Positions 19,904 to 28,422 of a stretch of 64,000 nucleotides of DNA are shown piece after piece. The DNA is from JBNNGK01 sp050268245. Its GTDB lineage: Bacteria > Pseudomonadota > Gammaproteobacteria > Enterobacterales > Enterobacteriaceae. Both the position numbers and the translations under genes were made by a program. Below the pieces are notes generated by a model, which saw only the letters and a program-made list of their open reading frames with translations, had not been told where the DNA came from and ran no database searches. Within the stretch, counting starts at the first letter, position 1. Each line of letters opens with the position of its first letter. The stretch spans positions 248,001-312,000 of the forward strand of contig NZ_JBNNGK010000002.1 in the NCBI RefSeq assembly GCF_050268245.1, written 5' to 3'.

Positions 19904-19991
19904 AATTTTGGTATCACCTGATTTGCTTACACCCTGTCTGAACGCGGATTTTAATGTGTGGACAGGGGGACTATCCAGATTATGTAGCTAG
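19785..19991 (+). CDS. Rz1-like frame nested in the Rz gene, lipobox cysteine absent
   Basis: 68 residues in a different frame from the Rz-like gene, starting inside it and running 88 bp past it: the classic Rz/Rz1 nesting. The N-terminus is a hydrophobic signal (IMVSVSLCLLMLSAGSER), but the position where o-spanins have the lipidated Cys is Ser (AGC codon; TGC would be Cys). It may be an inactive o-spanin, a divergent one, or a chance frame. The 218 bp from here to the lysozyme gene hold nothing else recognised. Confidence 0.45.
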   Translation: MPSVTRLAMLWQRIMVSVSLCLLMLSAGSERRLAAPPGLEILVSPDLLTPCLNADFNVWTGGLSRLCS

Positions 19992-20209
19992 GCTTCATTT
20001 GGTTTTGGATAAATGTAATACCGCAATAAACGTCATTGCTAAATTATTGTATCTGCTTAACTCAATCCCTTTAGAGAAAGCAGCGCCGAGGAGGTAAATT
20101 GTAAGGTAATAATATCATGAGAAAATTTTAAAGCAATTAGGTAGGTGGCAGTAAACAACGTAATAATAAGAGGGTATTTAATGCTAATAATTGCAAGGAA
20201 ATATACCCT

Positions 20210-20635
20210 ATGAATATTGGTGCTAATGGTACGGATTTAATTAAAAAGTTTGAAGGGCTGAGGCTTCATGCTTATCAATGCTCGGCTAACGTCTGGACCA
20301 TTGGTTACGGGCATACCCAAGGTGTTCGGCCTGGAGATATTATTATTCAGGAAGAGGCCGACAAATTTTTACAGCTGGACATTGTTGAAAGTGAGCACGC
20401 TGTGAACCAACGGGTAAGTGTGCCACTCACTCAAAATCAATTCGATGCCCTAGTATCTTTTGTTTTCAATGTCGGCGTAGGGCATTTTTCTAAATCAACA
20501 TTGCTCAAAAAAATCAATGCTGATGATTATGACGGCTGTGCGCAGGAGTTCCTGCGTTGGGTTCATGTTGGCGGGGTAGCAACTGCCGGACTGATTAAAA
20601 GAAGAGAGGCCGAACAGGCACTTTTCTTAAAATAA
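20210..20635 (+). CDS. GH24 (T4-type) lysozyme, phage-like endolysin
   Basis: Muramidase that cleaves the glycan backbone of peptidoglycan, 141 residues. The catalytic Glu is in LIKKFEGLRLHAY. The next active-site block reads CSANVWTIGYGHT: the position often held by Asp is Cys, as in the Glu-Cys-Thr variants of this family, and the Thr is conserved. No signal peptide, so it depends on the holin for export. The ribosome site is AAGGAAAT. It ends 175 bp before afp1, immediately upstream of the ops leader. Confidence 0.9.
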   Translation: MNIGANGTDLIKKFEGLRLHAYQCSANVWTIGYGHTQGVRPGDIIIQEEADKFLQLDIVESEHAVNQRVSVPLTQNQFDALVSFVFNVGVGHFSKSTLLKKINADDYDGCAQEFLRWVHVGGVATAGLIKRREAEQALFLK

Positions 20636-20677
20636 TAAGATAGACAGATGAAATAATATTTAACTTTCTTAAAGGTA

Positions 20678-20705
20678 CTGGCGAAAGCCAGGGGCGGTAG
20701 CGTAC
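20678..20705 (+). promoter_or_regulatory. JUMPstart/ops element in the eCIS operon leader
   Basis: CTGGC-GAAA-GCCAG forms a perfect hairpin with a GNRA loop, and after GG comes GGCGGTAGCGTAC followed by a T-run. GGCGGTAGCGT is the ops sequence at which RNA polymerase pauses and recruits RfaH; the preceding AAAGCCAGGG is the standard JUMPstart context. It lies about 105-135 bp upstream of afp1 on the same strand. It implies RfaH-type antitermination of the long particle operon. No rfaH-like gene is present in the window. Confidence 0.88.
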
Positions 20706-20754
20706 TTTTTTATAGATAATTGAATGTTTATTAATTTGTTTATCTTTGTACGAA

Positions 20755-20774
20755 AATAACGTGACTACGTTATT
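20755..20774 (+). terminator. Leader hairpin between ops and afp1
   Basis: AATAACGT-GACT-ACGTTATT is a perfect 8-bp inverted repeat, 36 bp upstream of the afp1 start. It may be an early pause or weak terminator that an ops-recruited factor overrides; no U-run follows, so the role is inferred. Confidence 0.45.
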
Positions 20775-20810
20775 CCATTTATAATTAACTTAACAGTAAG
20801 GGCTGATATC

Positions 20811-21260
20811 ATGGCAGTTACCACAGATGAAATTGCAGTGCAGTACCCCATTCCTACCTATCGCTTTATTGTAACCCTGGGCGACGAGCAGGTGCCTTTT
20901 ACCAGCGCCTCCGGTCTAGATATTAATTTCGATACCATTGAATACCGTGACGGTACTGGCAATTGGTACAAAATGCCCGGCCAGCGACAGGTGCCTAACA
21001 TTACGCTGAGTAAAGGGGTATTTCCGGGGAAAAATGCAATGTATGAATGGATTAATTCTATTCAACTCAATCAGGTTGAAAAGAAAGACATTATGATCAG
21101 CCTGACTAATGAAGCTGGCACGGAAGTTTTGGTTAGCTGGAATATTACCAACGCTTTCCCGACGTCATTGACCTCCCCTTCATTTGATGCCACCAGCAAC
21201 GAAATCGCAGTACAGCAAGTTACCCTAATGGCCGATCGCGTGACTATTCAAACTGCCTAA
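20811..21260 (+). CDS. afp1: Afp1-like inner tube protein of the eCIS
   Basis: Main tube subunit, T4 gp19-like fold, 149 residues. Conserved tube features: PIPTYRFIVTLGDEQVPFTSASGLDI, GTGNWYKMPGQRQVPNITLSKGVF and NAFPTSLTSPSFDATSNEIAVQQVTL. Hexamers stack to form the cargo-carrying tube. First gene of the particle operon, behind the ops leader, 18 bp before afp2. Intact. Confidence 0.95.
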   Translation: MAVTTDEIAVQYPIPTYRFIVTLGDEQVPFTSASGLDINFDTIEYRDGTGNWYKMPGQRQVPNITLSKGVFPGKNAMYEWINSIQLNQVEKKDIMISLTNEAGTEVLVSWNITNAFPTSLTSPSFDATSNEIAVQQVTLMADRVTIQTA

Positions 21261-21278
21261 TCAAGAGGACATGTTGCC

Positions 21279-22340
21279 ATGAGTGTAACAACCAGTTATC
21301 CCGGCGTTTATCTGAGTGAAGATGCGGTGTCGAGTTTTTCAGTAAACAGTGCGGCAACGGCCGTGCCTGTTTTCGCTTACAACAGTACTAGCCGTGCAGT
21401 AGGTAAAGATATTCAGGTTTACCACAGCTGGAGCGACTTTACTGCCGCGTACGTTTCACCGACGGCAGATAACTTTTATGCCAGCATCAAGTTATGGTTT
21501 ATGCACGGCGGCGGTAAATGTTATTTGGTTAACGAGGCGAATATCGAAGAGGCGGTGGCACAATATGATGATATTACGTTGATTGTCTCGGCTGGTACCA
21601 CCACCCCCCCCTATGACGCGTTTAACGCCGTAGTCAATAAAGGTTACCGCATTTTTGGCCTTTTTGACGGCCCTCTACAGCAAATCAATGCCGCCGATAA
21701 GGTGGATGAGGTAATGAAAGATTATCCCACTTCTCCTTATGGCGCAGTGTATTACCCATGGGGGTCATTGACCTCAGGTGAAGATGTTCCGCCAAGTGCT
21801 ATTGCTGCCGCGGCTATCGCACAAACCGATCGGACTCGTGGTGTCTGGAAAGCCCCTGCGAACCAAGTGATTAATGGTGTCACGCCAAAATATCCGGTCA
21901 GTGATGATTTTCAAGGGCGATTTAATCAGGGTAAGGCCCTGAATATGATCCGTACGTTTACGGGCACTGGCACTGTCGTATGGGGCACACGAACCCTGGA
22001 AGACAGTGATAACTGGCGTTATATCCCGGTACGTCGACTGTTTAACTCAGTTGAACGGGATATCCAGAAGTCGTTGAACAAACTGGTATTTGAACCCAAT
22101 AGCCAGCCGACCTGGCAACGTGTTAAAGCGGCTGTAGACAGTTATCTACATTCTCTGTGGCAACAGGGCGCGTTAGCGGGCAATTCCCCGAGCGAGGCGT
22201 GGTTTGTTCAGGTCGGTAAAGATATCACCATGACCCAGGAACAAATTAATCAGGGTCAGATGATCATCAAAATTGGCCTTGCCGCCGTACGTCCGGCCGA
22301 ATTTATTATCCTGCAGTTCAGCCAGGATATTGCACAGTAA
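21279..22340 (+). CDS. afp2: Afp2-like contractile sheath protein
   Basis: 353 residues. A typical phage-tail-sheath start (SYPGVYLSEDAVSSFSV) and the C-terminal sheath core (DNWRYIPVRRLFNSVERDIQKSL, FEPNSQPTWQRVK, RPAEFIILQFSQDIAQ) are present. As the shortest, most compact of the three sheath paralogues it is probably the bulk sheath subunit, as for Afp2/Pvc2. Ribosome site AAGAGGACA. Confidence 0.94.
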   Translation: MSVTTSYPGVYLSEDAVSSFSVNSAATAVPVFAYNSTSRAVGKDIQVYHSWSDFTAAYVSPTADNFYASIKLWFMHGGGKCYLVNEANIEEAVAQYDDITLIVSAGTTTPPYDAFNAVVNKGYRIFGLFDGPLQQINAADKVDEVMKDYPTSPYGAVYYPWGSLTSGEDVPPSAIAAAAIAQTDRTRGVWKAPANQVINGVTPKYPVSDDFQGRFNQGKALNMIRTFTGTGTVVWGTRTLEDSDNWRYIPVRRLFNSVERDIQKSLNKLVFEPNSQPTWQRVKAAVDSYLHSLWQQGALAGNSPSEAWFVQVGKDITMTQEQINQGQMIIKIGLAAVRPAEFIILQFSQDIAQ

Positions 22341-22359
22341 TTCACTGAAGGAAAATAGT

Positions 22360-23775
22360 ATGCCTACAGTCACATCTGTACCTGGCGTGTATATTGAGGA
22401 AGATGCCTCTCCGGCAATCTCAGTCAGTCAGGGGGCGACGGCGGTGCCGTTATTTGTTGCCCACTTTACCCCACTCAAGGCTGAGCAAAAGGGGGTTATC
22501 ACCCGAATCAGCAGTTGGCTGGACTATTCAACCCTGTTTGATGCGACCACCGCTTTTTCAGCAAAAGCGACGCTGACGTCAACCCCTGTTGAGCCGACGC
22601 CGGACCCAGATCCAGAAACTAAATCGCGCCTTGCCGCTGAGTCTGAGCTGTCTGATGGGGTGAAAAAACAGACCCAGGACGCGGCCGCTGAGGCAAAACA
22701 AGAATATACCTATACCATTGACAGTGTTGAGGTTTTACCCCCAACTGCTTCACTGGCCATCCAGCTCTATTTCCAGAATGGTGGTGGTCCTTGCTACCTC
22801 TATCCCCTGGAAAAACACGATGATGCCGCTCAGCTGAATGCGTTACCGGGGCTAATCGACGAAGTGGGTGAGATTACGCTGCTCGCCTGCCCGGAAACGG
22901 ATGAAGCTTACCGCACCGCGGTGTATGGCGCGTTACTCGCCTCGTTGGATCAGAATAAAGGTTACTTCTTACTGGCAGACAGCAGCAAAGGTGACAAACC
23001 GACTGGATTAAGCAGTTCTGCTCATGTTGCGGTGTATTACCCAGAGCTGGTGAGTGTGTCACACGTCACCAAGCTTGACGACGAACGTGTCGCTGTCATT
23101 GGGTATGTCGATGAGGCGGGTACGAAAGTTGCCACGCTGATCGATCTGCGTGCGGTTAACGCGAGTTTGGCGAAAGACATCACCCAGCAACTCGACTCCA
23201 AACGTCCTGCTCAGCTGTTGATCCCGCCGTCGCCGATTATGGCCGGGGTGTATTGCAAAACAGACCGTGAGCGCGGCGTGTGGAAAGCACCCGCGAATGT
23301 GGTTCTCAACGGTATCAGCGATGTCAGCGTCCGGGTAACGAATGATCAGCAGGCGACAATGAATCAGGTCGGGATCAACGTCATTCGTGATTTCAGCGAT
23401 CGTGGTCTTGTCGTATGGGGGGCCAGAACGTTGCAAGATGATGATAACTGGCGTTATATCCCGGTTCGTCGTTTGTTTGATATGGCGCAGCGGGACATCA
23501 AAAAAGCCCTGCGTCCAATGGTCTTTGAACCGAATAGCCAACCAACCTGGAAACGGGTGCAGGCGGCGATTGAAAACTACCTATACAGCCTGTGGCAGCG
23601 GGGTGGGCTGGCTGGAAATAAAGCGGAAGAGGCGTATTCGGTGCGTATCGGTAAAGGTATCACCATGACGCAAGATGATATTAATCAAGGGAAAATGATT
23701 ATCCAGGTGGGGATGGCGGCAGTTCGTCCGGCAGAATTCATCATCCTTCAATTCACTCAGGATATGGCTCAGTAA
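22360..23775 (+). CDS. afp3: Afp3-like sheath protein with an inserted acidic/proline linker
   Basis: 471 residues. It has the same N-terminal (SVPGVYIEEDASPAISV) and C-terminal sheath cores as Afp2, plus a linker of about 55 residues at positions 65-120 rich in Pro, Asp, Glu, Lys and Ala (VEPTPDPDPETKS...), probably exposed on the particle surface. ATG 22360 sits after GAAGGAAAATA; an upstream frame overlapping afp2 is not used. In related particles this paralogue occupies specific sheath layers. Confidence 0.92.
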   Translation: MPTVTSVPGVYIEEDASPAISVSQGATAVPLFVAHFTPLKAEQKGVITRISSWLDYSTLFDATTAFSAKATLTSTPVEPTPDPDPETKSRLAAESELSDGVKKQTQDAAAEAKQEYTYTIDSVEVLPPTASLAIQLYFQNGGGPCYLYPLEKHDDAAQLNALPGLIDEVGEITLLACPETDEAYRTAVYGALLASLDQNKGYFLLADSSKGDKPTGLSSSAHVAVYYPELVSVSHVTKLDDERVAVIGYVDEAGTKVATLIDLRAVNASLAKDITQQLDSKRPAQLLIPPSPIMAGVYCKTDRERGVWKAPANVVLNGISDVSVRVTNDQQATMNQVGINVIRDFSDRGLVVWGARTLQDDDNWRYIPVRRLFDMAQRDIKKALRPMVFEPNSQPTWKRVQAAIENYLYSLWQRGGLAGNKAEEAYSVRIGKGITMTQDDINQGKMIIQVGMAAVRPAEFIILQFTQDMAQ

Positions 23776-23816
23776 GCGGCGTAAGCCCTTTACAGACCCC
23801 TTATAAGGATAATGCA

Positions 23817-25088
23817 ATGGCGATGATTCTTCCCGGAGTTTCCCATAATGAAACTCTGTTAACGCAAGCGTCGAACGATGATCCGGTGACGATGCCACTG
23901 TTTATTGGTTACGCCCTCCCCGATGAGGCTGTTGCTGCGCCTGTAGCGGCGTTGCAGCCAATCAGCGTGGGATCGCTGACGCAGGCTCGCAGCCACTTTG
24001 GACAGCGCGGGACGCTGGCTTATTCCCTGCGCCACTTTTTTGAGAACGGCGGGCAGCACTGCTACGTACTCTCTCTCGGGCCATGGGAGGGAGAATCTAC
24101 CGATCGTCTGAAGTCACTGATTAACGAATTACAGTCTACGCGAATGATGGAAATCCTTTTAGCGGATAACCAATCCGGCCTGTTGTTGGTACCGGAGATG
24201 AGCGAGTTAAATGACATGTCTTCTTCCTCCCTCAAGCAAAGGAGTGGGGAAGATGAAGCTGAGTTTGATGCGGCTTTGCTTTGGTATCAGGGATGGGAAG
24301 CTTTACTGACGCTGTGTCGTCAGAGCCAGCAGCGCTTTGCGCTGCTGGAATTACCCGAGGCATCGGAAGACGCTATTGCACTGACGCAGCAGTCTTTTTC
24401 GACTGACCTTTGTCAGCATGGGGCCGCCTGGTGGCCCCGATTACAAACCAGTTACGTGGATGAGGAGCAGACAACAGCAGCGTACCGTTTGTTGTCTCCG
24501 CTCCCTGCTGTGGCTGCCGCCATCCAGTGCAATGCCAATGAAAAGGGGGTTTGGAAAGCACCGGCCAATATTCCGTTGGCAAAAACCGTTCGGCCGACTC
24601 AAAACATCCTGACCTCTAAGGCGTTACTGAATGAAAAAGGGGTCTATTGCAACCTGATCCGCAGTTTTGTCGGGAAAGGCGTTCGTCTGTGGGGATGTCG
24701 CACTTTGCTCAATGATGAGGCTTCGCCCTGGCGTTATATCCAGACGCGTTTACTGGTCAATAGCGTGGAACATTACTTAAGCAAACTGGCACGCTCTTAT
24801 CTGTTTGAACCGAATAATGCGCAGACCTGGATGAAATTAAAAGGCCAGGTCTGGACCTGGCTGCGTCAACAATGGCTGGCCGGTGCCTTTTTAGGCACGG
24901 TGGAGGAAGAGGCCTTTGCGCTCAGCATTGGATTGAATGAAACCATGTCTGAGGACGATATTCGCAGCGGTAAAATTATCCTTCGGGTTCAGTTGGCTCT
25001 GCTGGCTCCGGCAGAGTTTATTGATATCAATCTGATGCTGAATCTGCGTGATGGCTCAGCAACCGTACAACCCGGAGGTCAACGATGA
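23817..25088 (+). CDS. afp4: Afp4-like sheath protein
   Basis: 423 residues, the most divergent of the three sheath paralogues. It keeps PGVSHNETL at the start and RYIQTRLLVNSVEHYLSKL, FEPNNAQTWMKLK and LLAPAEFIDINLML at the end. Related proteins sit next to the baseplate as the first sheath ring. Its stop overlaps the afp5 start (ATGATG at 25085). Confidence 0.9.
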   Translation: MAMILPGVSHNETLLTQASNDDPVTMPLFIGYALPDEAVAAPVAALQPISVGSLTQARSHFGQRGTLAYSLRHFFENGGQHCYVLSLGPWEGESTDRLKSLINELQSTRMMEILLADNQSGLLLVPEMSELNDMSSSSLKQRSGEDEAEFDAALLWYQGWEALLTLCRQSQQRFALLELPEASEDAIALTQQSFSTDLCQHGAAWWPRLQTSYVDEEQTTAAYRLLSPLPAVAAAIQCNANEKGVWKAPANIPLAKTVRPTQNILTSKALLNEKGVYCNLIRSFVGKGVRLWGCRTLLNDEASPWRYIQTRLLVNSVEHYLSKLARSYLFEPNNAQTWMKLKGQVWTWLRQQWLAGAFLGTVEEEAFALSIGLNETMSEDDIRSGKIILRVQLALLAPAEFIDINLMLNLRDGSATVQPGGQR

Positions 25089-25537
25089 TGAGTACACCGG
25101 CGGTTTCCCATCGTTTTATCGTGCATTTTTTATTTAACAACATTCCCAACCCGTTTGATATTGCGTTCCAGCGCGTGTCTGGCCTGTCCCGCACGTTAGA
25201 TGTAAGCCAGCACCGCGAGGGCGGTGAAAACGCCCGCAATATCTGGCTGGCCGAAAAGGTTAACCACGGTAGCTTGGTACTGGAACGTGGCGTGATGAAT
25301 GCGTCATTCCTGACGTGGCAGTTTGACCGCGTGCTACGTCGGGAAAGTACACAATGGGCGAACGTGGTGATCATGTTGCTGAACGAATCTTCACTACCCG
25401 TGACAACCTGGACGCTAAGCCATGCGCTGCCGGTTCGGTGGCAGATGGGGGATTTGGATGCCAGCAGTAATACCGTGTTGATCAATACGTTAGAGCTGCG
25501 TTATCAGGATATGCGCATGTTAGGGGTGAAATTATGA
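25085..25537 (+). CDS. afp5: Afp5-like tube initiator protein
   Basis: 150 residues, T4 gp19-like tube fold (RFIVHFLFNNIPNPFDIAFQRVSGLSRTLDV). It resembles Afp1 in layout but is distinct in sequence; homologues join the tube to the hub. It overlaps both neighbours by 4 bp, indicating translational coupling. Confidence 0.9.
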   Translation: MMSTPAVSHRFIVHFLFNNIPNPFDIAFQRVSGLSRTLDVSQHREGGENARNIWLAEKVNHGSLVLERGVMNASFLTWQFDRVLRRESTQWANVVIMLLNESSLPVTTWTLSHALPVRWQMGDLDASSNTVLINTLELRYQDMRMLGVKL

Positions 25538-25701
25538 CGGTCGAAATCCGAGAGCTGATCATTCAGGCTGAAGTGACAGAGTCTTCGCAACCGATATTGC
25601 CCTTGCCATCCACGGGGTATGCCGATCTGGATGAGCAACGTTGGGTAGAAAAGATTAAGCAGGAGGTGCTTGAACACCTGCTTGAAAGGGGGAGCCTGTG
25701 A
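25534..25701 (+). CDS. afp6: Afp6-like small protein (DUF5908 type)
   Basis: 55 residues. It begins MTVEIRELIIQAEV, continues through a Pro/Ser stretch and ends in an amphipathic helix (RWVEKIKQEVLEHLLERGSL). The start overlaps the afp5 stop (ATGA), and the stop overlaps the GTG start of afp7. This short gene is the usual sixth gene of eCIS operons (VEIRELVI start). Its exact role is unsettled; it is not a major particle component. Confidence 0.88.
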   Translation: MTVEIRELIIQAEVTESSQPILPLPSTGYADLDEQRWVEKIKQEVLEHLLERGSL

Positions 25702-26390
25702 GTTTACTAGAGCGTGGTTTAGCGAAGTTAACCATTAAAGCCTGGAAAGATCGTGAAGGAAAAATCCCGGCGGGTGGTATGAGCGTGATGTATAACCCGG
25801 AAAGTATCCAACTGGATTATCAGACGCGTTTTAAAACAGAAGACACCATTAACAAGGTATCCCAAAGTAACCGTTATATTATTTCTGAACCGGTCGGACT
25901 CAATCTCAGTCTGCTGTTCGATAGCCAGATGCCAGGGAATACCACCCCGGTTGAAACCCAGTTGGCGATGTTAAAAACACTCTGTGCGGTGGATTCAGCC
26001 ACCGAATCGCCCTACTTCTTGCGCATTACCTGGGGAAAAATGCGCTGGGAAAATAAAGGCTGGTTTGCTGGCCGGGCCAGTGATTTATCGGTCAGCTATA
26101 CGCTGTTCGATCGTGATGCTACGCCGTTGCGGGCGACGGCTCGCCTGAGCCTGGTTGCGGATGAAAGTTTTATTATTCAGCAGTCATTCAAAGATAAAAA
26201 TGCGCCTTCGCGTGCATTAGTCAGCGTTACCGATATGGCTTCGTTACCGCTTTTAGCCATTGGAGCTGCGGGTACACTCGTCAGCAGCGTCGATTACCTG
26301 TCGTTAGCGTGGGATAACGATATGGATAATCTGGATGACTTCCAGGCCGGGGACAGTCTGCAAGCATTGAAGGGGGGAATGCATGAATAA
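25698..26390 (+). CDS. afp7: Afp7-like tube/baseplate adaptor
   Basis: 230 residues starting at GTG 25698. The family core is visible: MSVMYNPESIQLDYQTRFKT and LNLSLLFDSQM...VETQLAMLKTL. Homologues (Pvc7, gp53/gp54-like; some carry a LysM domain) connect the hub to the tube; no clear LysM repeat is visible in the short C-terminal part here. It overlaps afp8 by 8 bp. Confidence 0.88.
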   Translation: MSLLERGLAKLTIKAWKDREGKIPAGGMSVMYNPESIQLDYQTRFKTEDTINKVSQSNRYIISEPVGLNLSLLFDSQMPGNTTPVETQLAMLKTLCAVDSATESPYFLRITWGKMRWENKGWFAGRASDLSVSYTLFDRDATPLRATARLSLVADESFIIQQSFKDKNAPSRALVSVTDMASLPLLAIGAAGTLVSSVDYLSLAWDNDMDNLDDFQAGDSLQALKGGMHE

Positions 26391-27978
26391 CCTCACCCTG
26401 AAAATTGCCGGGCAGGCGTGCTCACTGGGGATCCGCTGGCTACGCGTACAACAACAGATTAATGAAATCCCGACCGCGCGGATAGAACTGCGCGTACCCA
26501 CGGATAATAACGGCGCCACGGATGGCGCCGTTAAACAGGAAGTGAGTCGTTTCACTTTGGGGGCCACCGTTGCTATCTCTCTGGATGGAAAACCGCTGTT
26601 TAACGGCCATCTTGCGCAAAAAAAAATGCAGTTGAAAGGAAAGTACTGGTCAGTACGCCTGGAGGCGCGCCATGTATTGCAAAAATTGACATTTTTGCCG
26701 CGTAGCCGGGTTTTTCTCGATCAGAATGACGGCACCATACTGAAGGGGTTATTCCAGCAGGCTGGGGTAAAGGTGACCCAGAAAGCGGCCAAAGAGTTGA
26801 GTAGTAAGCATGAGCAAATGGTCCAGTTTCGTCTCTGCGACTGGCGGTTTATTCGCAACCGACTGTTATCCACCAACTGCTGGCTACTGCCCGATGCGGC
26901 CAGTAATAGCGTCGTGATAAGTCCGCTGGCCGAGCCTGCCACGGTTTCGCAGACGCTTGAATGCGACGGTGAGAATTATGGCTATAGTCTGTATGACGTT
27001 AACCTGAACTTTGATAACCGGTTTACGCTGGATAGCCTGTCGCTACAAGGGTGGGATATTGCCGACCAAAAGCTCACTTCTGAGCAAAAAAGCCAGGCAA
27101 AAAGCTTTCGCCCCTGGAAACCTGAACCCGAGGTTAAGCAAGCGGCGTCCTGGCAGCAAGATTATGCCCTGGCGTTCAGCGATATGCCTGAAACGACATT
27201 ACAATCCCTCTCGAAATCCTGGTTGAGCCATCAACAGATGACGGGATTGCAGGGCAGCATTCTGTTATCGGGGACGCGTGACTTTAAACTGGGAGAAAGC
27301 ATCAAACTGAGCCGATTCGGCGCGGGATTAGATGGCACGGCAATACTGACAGGGGTGAATCAGCAGTTCGATATTGAACAGGGCTGGCGCAGTGAATTAG
27401 TGGTCGGGATGGCGACACCTATTCTGGAGACTATCCCGCCAGTTCAATCGTTGCATATTGCCACGGTGGCCAAATTTAAGGCCGATCCAAAGCATCAGGA
27501 TCGTATTGCTATTCATCTGCCCGCGCTGGGTCTGCCTGATGCCACTCTTCTTGCGCGCCTGAGTAAACCCTGGGCCAGTAAAGCGAGTGGATTTTGTTTT
27601 TATCCTGAACCCGGTGATGAGGTGGTCGTGGGATTCATAGAAAGCGATCCGCGTTATCCGATAATTCTAGGTGCAATGCACAATCCAAAAAACACCGCGC
27701 CGTTTCCACCGCATGAAAAAAATAATCGCAAGGGGCTGGTGGTAGATAAAGACGGTAAGCAGGAAGCGCTGCTGATAGATACCGATAAGAAAACACTGGT
27801 GCTCTCTGCCGATAAAAATACGGTCACATTAACCGGTGAGGGCGATATTACCTTTGATACGCCAAAAACGCTCAAATGTAATGTCGATACGCTTATTCAA
27901 CAGGCTGAAAATAACGTATCGATTACCGGTAAGAAGCAGGTGGAAATAACCAGTGCCAATATCAACATGAAAAAATAA
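26383..27978 (+). CDS. afp8: Afp8-like central spike/hub (VgrG-like)
   Basis: 531 residues. The N-terminal hub domains resemble T4 gp27 (LKIAGQACSLGIRWLRVQQQINEIPTARIEL), an OB-fold region follows (AKFKADPKHQDRIAIHLPAL...SGFCFYPEPGDEVVVGF...YPIILGAMHNPKN), and a beta-helical needle ends the protein. The G-D-E-V-V-V-G-F block is the hallmark of the VgrG/gp5 family. The trimer pierces the target membrane, carrying Afp10 at its tip. Confidence 0.94.
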   Translation: MNNLTLKIAGQACSLGIRWLRVQQQINEIPTARIELRVPTDNNGATDGAVKQEVSRFTLGATVAISLDGKPLFNGHLAQKKMQLKGKYWSVRLEARHVLQKLTFLPRSRVFLDQNDGTILKGLFQQAGVKVTQKAAKELSSKHEQMVQFRLCDWRFIRNRLLSTNCWLLPDAASNSVVISPLAEPATVSQTLECDGENYGYSLYDVNLNFDNRFTLDSLSLQGWDIADQKLTSEQKSQAKSFRPWKPEPEVKQAASWQQDYALAFSDMPETTLQSLSKSWLSHQQMTGLQGSILLSGTRDFKLGESIKLSRFGAGLDGTAILTGVNQQFDIEQGWRSELVVGMATPILETIPPVQSLHIATVAKFKADPKHQDRIAIHLPALGLPDATLLARLSKPWASKASGFCFYPEPGDEVVVGFIESDPRYPIILGAMHNPKNTAPFPPHEKNNRKGLVVDKDGKQEALLIDTDKKTLVLSADKNTVTLTGEGDITFDTPKTLKCNVDTLIQQAENNVSITGKKQVEITSANINMKK

Positions 27979-27999
27979 CGTTTAAATAACGAGGCAGAA

Positions 28000-28422
28000 A
28001 TGAATGACGATAAGTTAACCACGACGCTGGGGCAGTGCTGGTCATTTCCGCCACAGCTTTCACCAAATGATGGCGTCCAGATGACCGCGGGTATTAATGC
28101 GGTATTACAGAGTCTTCGCGTATTATTTATGACGGAGCCGGGTGAGCGAATTATGCGTGAAACCTGGGGCGGCGGGATGCATGATTTTATCTTTGAGAAT
28201 ATTTCTGATGAACTGCTGGCGAATATTCACAATCGAATTGAAGAAAGCATTCTGCGCAATGAACCGCGTGCGGTACTTAAAGAGGTGATTATTCAGCCGG
28301 CGAAGAATGAGGCCAGTCGTCTGCAAGTACAAATTTCCGTTTATCTTTCTGGCAGTGATATGACTGAAACGATAGAGGGGACGCTGGATATTAATGACGG
28401 ACAAACGCTGAGATTATTATGA
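28000..28422 (+). CDS. afp9: Afp9-like baseplate wedge protein (gp25/GPW family)
   Basis: 140 residues. The gp25 signature region is clear: GINAVLQSLRVLFMTEPGERIMRETWGGGMHDFIFENISDE. gp25-like proteins link wedge to sheath and trigger contraction. The stop overlaps the afp10 start (ATGA). Confidence 0.94.
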   Translation: MNDDKLTTTLGQCWSFPPQLSPNDGVQMTAGINAVLQSLRVLFMTEPGERIMRETWGGGMHDFIFENISDELLANIHNRIEESILRNEPRAVLKEVIIQPAKNEASRLQVQISVYLSGSDMTETIEGTLDINDGQTLRLL

